DNA from: Sterolibacterium sp.
GTDB taxonomy: Bacteria; Pseudomonadota; Gammaproteobacteria; Burkholderiales; Rhodocyclaceae
NCBI GenBank assembly: GCA_018061005.1
Contig: JAGOVA010000015.1
Span: forward strand, 6,084 to 53,636
Direction of reading: 5' to 3'
DNA: 47,553 nt
Position numbers and translations under genes: made by a program. Of the stretch, positions 44,565-47,553 are shown piece by piece. The notes under the pieces are model-generated. The model was not told the DNA's origin and searched no databases. It was given only the letters and a program-made list of their open reading frames with translations. The first letter of the stretch is position 1. Each line of letters opens with the position of its first letter.

Positions 44565-45944
44565 TTGAAACCTCTTCCCCGCACCCTGCAAGCCATCGGC
44601 CTGACCCTGATCCTCGGCCTGCTAACGCACCCCGCCCCCGGCTGGAGTGCGACCGACACCCCCGGCGAAATCTCCTCCGCCCCCCCCCTTGACTGTCCGG
44701 CCAGTTTCCCCACCGCCCCACCCGTCGAGCGCGCCCAGAAATACCGCGAAGCCCAACGCCTCGAGCCCTTAGGCGACGCCTGCCAGCACCGTACCGACTA
44801 TTTCGCCTACCACGGCAGCCTGCTACTCAACCTGAACCGCCCGCAAGAAGCCGCCATCGCCCTCGAAAAAGCCCTGCTGCTCGCCCCCGAGCTCGGCGGC
44901 GCACAACTCGACTACGCCCAAGCACTCGCCGAACTCGGCCAGATCGCCGCCGCCCGCCACCTCGCCAGCGACATTGCCAGCCGCCCCGACCTCCCCCCCG
45001 GCCTGCAAACCTGGCTACAAAGCCAGATCGGCGACTGGCAAGGCAGCGGCTGGCGCACCGCCTGGAGTCTCGACCTCCTCAGCGGCCACGAAAACAACCT
45101 CAACGGCTCCCCCGACATCCGCTTCCTCACCCTCACCCTACCCGGCGGCAACGTCGAGCTCGAACTCGAAGGCAAAGAAGGCCGCCAACCCGGCAACACC
45201 TTCAAAAGCGACCTCCTGCTCGCCGCCGCCCACCCCCTCGGCAGCGGCCTCATCCAACTCGGCGCCCAGCACCTCAACCGCAGCAGCCACGGGCTCCCCG
45301 CCACCCGGCAAGAACTCAACACCCTCAACCTCACCTACCACCACCCCCTCTGGAACGGCCAACTCGGCGGCCGCCTCGAACACACCCGCATCCAGATCGG
45401 CAACGACCCCGCCTACACCGGCCAGAACAGCAGCCTGCTCTACCAGATCGCCCCCACACTCACCCCCGAACCCTGCAATCTCAGCCTCGGCGGCAATAGC
45501 GAACAACGCAACTACCCCGGCGCACGCCACCAAAATGGCCAATACCGCGGCCAGCTCCTCCACTACGGCTGCCGCTGGGACACCTGGCAAATCAACCTCA
45601 GCCTGCAACACGGCACCGACCACGCCCGCAACCCGCAACGGCTCGGCGGCGACCAACAACGCAACGACCTCACCCTCGCCATCGGCCACCGCATCGACAA
45701 CCACCGCATCACCCTCGCCCTCAGCGACACCCAAGCCCGCGACGCCACCCCCTACAGTCCACTGCTCGGCAACACCCCCCGCCAGATCAACCGCCAAACC
45801 GCCCGCCTCCACTGGGAATACCCCCTCACCCCCCACTGCGCCCTGATCAGCCAACTCGAACACACCCGCCAAACCAGCAACATCAACCTCTTCGGCATGA
45901 ACAACCAAGCCCTCTACCTAGGCATCCGCCTCCACAGCCAATAA
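44565..45944 (+). CDS. TPR plus outer-membrane beta-barrel-like protein
   Basis: The 459-residue exported protein has a signal peptide to about residue 29 (PGWSA), two to three TPR-like helical repeats at about 55-150 (YHGSLLLNLNRPQEAAIALEKAL; GGAQLDYAQALAELGQ), then about 300 residues of alternating polar/hydrophobic strands (WRTAWSLDLLSGHENNLNG, LIQLGAQHLNRSS, LNLTYHHPLWNGQLGGRLEHTR). The last strand is ALYLGIRLHSQ. This TPR-plus-barrel layout resembles the surface lipoprotein assembly modifier/PgaA-like class, but I cannot assign it firmly. The start is a TTG at 44565, because no ATG or GTG precedes the signal peptide. It is probably co-functional with the FecR and CHASE2 genes upstream. 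Confidence 0.75.
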   Translation: MKPLPRTLQAIGLTLILGLLTHPAPGWSATDTPGEISSAPPLDCPASFPTAPPVERAQKYREAQRLEPLGDACQHRTDYFAYHGSLLLNLNRPQEAAIALEKALLLAPELGGAQLDYAQALAELGQIAAARHLASDIASRPDLPPGLQTWLQSQIGDWQGSGWRTAWSLDLLSGHENNLNGSPDIRFLTLTLPGGNVELELEGKEGRQPGNTFKSDLLLAAAHPLGSGLIQLGAQHLNRSSHGLPATRQELNTLNLTYHHPLWNGQLGGRLEHTRIQIGNDPAYTGQNSSLLYQIAPTLTPEPCNLSLGGNSEQRNYPGARHQNGQYRGQLLHYGCRWDTWQINLSLQHGTDHARNPQRLGGDQQRNDLTLAIGHRIDNHRITLALSDTQARDATPYSPLLGNTPRQINRQTARLHWEYPLTPHCALISQLEHTRQTSNINLFGMNNQALYLGIRLHSQ

Positions 45945-45961
45945 CCCCCGCAGCCAATTAT

Positions 45962-45984
45962 TCAATGGGGTCAGACTCGATTGA
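45962..45984 (+). repeat. Left REP end of the RAYT element
   Basis: This 23-bp REP copy begins TCAATGGGGTCAGACTC and ends GATTGA. Its own termini are partly self-complementary, so it can form a small hairpin as REP elements do. Confidence 0.85.
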
Positions 45985-45988
45985 TCCA

Positions 45989-46693
45989 TCATGACGCCTC
46001 TTGTTTTCCCGATTTCCTGTTCCCGCCCTTGGGCAGCGGGCTGGCGCGGCGGTTGAGTTGAGTTGCGATTTTCTCCCTGAAATGTTCGCTTCCCAGCACC
46101 CATGCCTTGTTGATCGACGCCCTCACCTCTTCCAGCGTTTTTTCGTCAAAATGCGCCTCGAACAGTGCCCGGTAAGCCGCCTGCCGCTCATCGACCGAGC
46201 CGCCCAAGGCAAGAAAGAGCGGGTGCGGGGTCAGCAGTGCATCATTCTCGCCCAGAGCGTTTCCACGGTAACTTGACCAGGGATATTCTGCCGGGTGGCC
46301 GACCATGCCGGCCCGCACCGGATTGAGCTCGATATAGCGATAGCACGTCAGCGCATAGGCTTCGCTGTCAATCAGGCTAGCCTTGTAACGTCCCTCCCAC
46401 AGCGTGCCACTGCGGCGGTAAGTGTCGTTGAAATACTGGACATAATAGCGCCCCAGCATCTGGATCATTTTTGAAATGCCCTCCGCTGTGCGAGGCGTAA
46501 CCAGCAAATGCACATGATTCGTCATCAACACATAGGCGTGGATGTCGCATTGATGCTTCCTGGCGGCATCCTGCAACTTGCTGCGGTAAAAACAGTAATC
46601 CTCGTCGGCATAGAAAATAGGGTCGCGGTTATTGCCGCGCACAATCACATGCTGCGGATGGCCGGGCAGGACAAAACGCGGAAGACGTGCCAT
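45989..46693 (-). CDS. REP-associated tyrosine transposase (RAYT, Y1 family)
   Basis: RAYT proteins are single-domain HUH-type enzymes that cut REP hairpins as single strands. The 234-residue protein has LPRFVLPGHPQHVIVRGNNR, the HUH motif MTNHVHLLV (His60, His62), the nucleophile tyrosine in MLGRYYVQYFN (Tyr83 or Tyr84), GTLWEGRYKASLI and YIELNPVRAGMV. All key residues are present, so it may be active. A basic tail (LPKGGNRKSGKQEAS) ends the protein. Confidence 0.95.
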   Translation of the reverse strand: MARLPRFVLPGHPQHVIVRGNNRDPIFYADEDYCFYRSKLQDAARKHQCDIHAYVLMTNHVHLLVTPRTAEGISKMIQMLGRYYVQYFNDTYRRSGTLWEGRYKASLIDSEAYALTCYRYIELNPVRAGMVGHPAEYPWSSYRGNALGENDALLTPHPLFLALGGSVDERQAAYRALFEAHFDEKTLEEVRASINKAWVLGSEHFREKIATQLNRRASPLPKGGNRKSGKQEAS

Positions 46694-46747
46694 GTGTCGC
46701 TCACCAAGTCATCGAAAAGCACAGAATACCGCCCGTAGGACGGAAAA

Positions 46748-46770
46748 TCAATCGAGTCTGACCCCATTGA
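46748..46770 (-). repeat. Right REP end of the RAYT element
   Basis: This is the exact reverse complement of the left end, 55 bp upstream of the transposase start and 4 bp beyond the mazF stop codon. Confidence 0.85.
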
Positions 46771-46774
46771 CCCG

Positions 46775-47098
46775 CTACTTGGCAATGCCAAGGAAAACAG
46801 CCAGGCAGCGGTCGACTTCCACCAGAGTATTGAGATCGATTCGGCCGAACGCAGGGCCGATCTTTTCGCGCTTGATGGTCATGGCTTTGTCGATCATCAC
46901 CTGCGACTTTTTCTGCAACCCGTTGTCGGCATCCGGGGCAACACTCACGCGCAGCAGCGGTGCACCGACCAGCGTGCTGGAAATCAGCAACACCGTGACG
47001 GTGGTGTGCTCATCAAACTGATTGGCCTGGATCACCAGCGCAGGCCGAGGCTTACCAAAGTCGCCGGTGAGCGCAATGGTAACAAGGTCGCCGCGCAT
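46775..47098 (-). CDS. MazF/PemK-family endoribonuclease toxin
   Basis: The 107-residue protein starts MRGDLVTIALTGDFGKPRPA, the MazF/PemK N-terminal signature, and has FDEHTTVTVLLISSTLVGAPLLRV and KKSQVMIDKAMTIKREKIG. MazF toxins are sequence-specific mRNA interferases. The ATG at 47098 shares a base with the antitoxin stop (TGATG), the usual translational coupling; the frame is open further upstream but only inside the antitoxin gene. Confidence 0.92.
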   Translation of the reverse strand: MRGDLVTIALTGDFGKPRPALVIQANQFDEHTTVTVLLISSTLVGAPLLRVSVAPDADNGLQKKSQVMIDKAMTIKREKIGPAFGRIDLNTLVEVDRCLAVFLGIAK

Positions 47099-47322
47099 CA
47101 GGCTTCCCAGCCGTCGATGTCGGTTAGTGCCTCGTCCATGAATTGCTCCAGAGTGTGATCCCGGGCATCCGCTTGGGCAACCAGTCTGGACTGGCGTCGG
47201 CACTCGTCAGCGAAGTCAGGACGCCGGGTGTCCGGCACCCAGATTTGAACGGGCCGCAGGCCTGCCATGCGCAAGGCGTCGCGACGCTTTTGTACGCGTA
47301 TTGCAGTTGGGGTGACCATCAT
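47098..47322 (-). CDS. MazE-like antitoxin (DUF3018 type)
   Basis: The 74-residue protein (MMVTPTAIRVQKRRDALRMA, LRPVQIWVPDTRRPDFADEC) matches the small antitoxin-MazE family paired with PemK-type toxins: a DNA-binding N-terminal part and an acidic C-terminus (EQFMDEALTDIDGWEA) expected to bind the toxin. AGGAG lies three bases before the first ATG (47322) and six before the second (47319), so the second may be the real start. It is first in the TA operon. Confidence 0.9.
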   Translation of the reverse strand: MMVTPTAIRVQKRRDALRMAGLRPVQIWVPDTRRPDFADECRRQSRLVAQADARDHTLEQFMDEALTDIDGWEA

Positions 47323-47332
47323 GGACTCCTAC

Positions 47333-47345
47333 ACATGTTACATGT
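47333..47345. promoter_or_regulatory. Candidate TA operator
   Basis: ACATGTTACATGT is a perfect 6-1-6 inverted repeat 11 bp upstream of the antitoxin start, extended by CTAC/GTAG-like flanks. TA operons are usually autorepressed through such sites; binding here is inferred. Confidence 0.5.
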
Positions 47346-47386
47346 AGCAATTGTAGGGCGCGATCGGCAGGAGCACAATAGCTACA

Positions 47387-47553
47387 CGTCAATGGGGTCA
47401 GACTCCATTCACGTCAATGGGGTCAGACTCCATTGATTATTGCTCGATTGCCGTGTTGTGGATTATTGCTCGATTGCCGTGTTGTGAAACGGGAAATCAA
47501 TGGAGTCTGACCCCATTGATCCTGTGACCCCATTGATCCTGACCCCATTGATC
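47387..47553. repeat. REP cluster of the RAYT family
   Basis: Two direct copies of a 25-bp unit abut (47387-47411, 47412-47436; core GTCAATGGGGTCAGACTCC). An inverted copy at 47497-47519 is the exact complement of 47414-47436. Two truncated inverted copies (TGACCCCATTGATC) follow at 47525-47539 and 47540-47553, reaching the window end. Cores differ from the RAYT ends by one base (CCATTGA instead of CGATTGA). Confidence 0.9.
47435..47486 (+). repeat. 26-bp perfect tandem duplication inside the REP pair
   Basis: A 26-bp word beginning GATTATTGCTCGATTGCCGT occurs twice without a gap (47435-47460, 47461-47486), forming most of the spacer between the inverted REP copies. The first copy overlaps the end of the preceding REP by two bases. 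Confidence 0.9.

Larger units (their letters stand above)
45962..46770 (-). mobile_element. RAYT transposase element with perfect 23-bp inverted ends
   Basis: The unit is a single REP-associated transposase gene bounded by 45962-45984 (starts TCAATGGGGTCAGACTC) and its exact reverse complement at 46748-46770. It sits 4 bp after the mazF stop. No target duplication is evident. The same end sequence, with one base changed, recurs at 47387-47553. Confidence 0.85.

Noticed and set aside
44362-44568. Small 68-codon frame before the barrel gene
   Set aside because: Only the first dozen codons look coding; no family, and no ribosome site. Kept only as a note in the gap entry.
47435-47486. 26-bp tandem repeats as a CRISPR or plasmid iteron
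   Set aside because: Only two contiguous copies without spacers, and no replication gene in the window.

Overview
The window reads as a chromosome segment of a fairly high-GC Gram-negative bacterium, most likely a betaproteobacterium. The evidence is gene order rather than a marker gene: mrdA-rodA-rlpA; pstSCAB-phoU-phoBR in one operon; dacC-dat-ybeD-lipB-lipA; and metK divergent from two LpxL-type acyltransferases followed by dapF-DUF484-xerC. I see no rRNA, tRNA or CRISPR array.

Layout. 1-736: a tandem array of a 168-bp unit plus a REP-like palindrome. 737-4847 (+): elongasome operon mrdA-rodA-rlpA. 4859-11337 (-): complete phosphate uptake and sensing operon behind a Pho box. 11499-15755 (+): PBP5/6-type carboxypeptidase, D-amino acid transaminase, lipoate genes and a monothiol glutaredoxin. 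15825-18575 (-): a Ser/Thr kinase fused to a cyclic-nucleotide-binding domain, and argH. 18633-21243 (+): a LytS/LytTR two-component pair and an alpha/beta hydrolase. 21281-25931 (-): xerC, DUF484, dapF, a decayed vapC and two lipid A acyltransferases. 26046-27399 (+): metK behind a candidate SAM-II-type riboswitch.

Accessory half. After metK comes a 1.9-kb insert with one polytopic membrane protein, closed by a second, diverged copy of the last 78 bp of metK. A minus-strand O-polysaccharide locus follows (29430-39578): ABC exporter wzm-wzt, a methyltransferase-acetyltransferase fusion, a 1373-residue deacetylase/triple-glycosyltransferase and two more glycosyltransferases. Then comes a regulatory unit (39905-45944): a CRP-type regulator diverges from fecR-like, CHASE2-cyclase and TPR/outer-membrane genes, with one perfect TGTGA-N6-TCACA site between them. 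The right end holds a REP-associated tyrosine transposase (RAYT) element with perfect 23-bp inverted ends, a MazEF-type toxin-antitoxin pair, and a cluster of the same REP sequence.

How it fits together. Much of the window serves the cell envelope: peptidoglycan elongation and trimming, D-Ala reuse, lipid A acylation, and O-chain synthesis and export. Two nucleotide-linked signalling modules (kinase-CNB; CRP/FecR/CHASE2-cyclase) sit around it. The best candidate for an undescribed system is the CRP/FecR/cyclase/outer-membrane cassette. Its regulator keeps CRP-like ligand and DNA-contact residues and its operator is placed at -41.5 for candidate promoters on both sides, but its cyclase domain has lost two usual catalytic-site residues.
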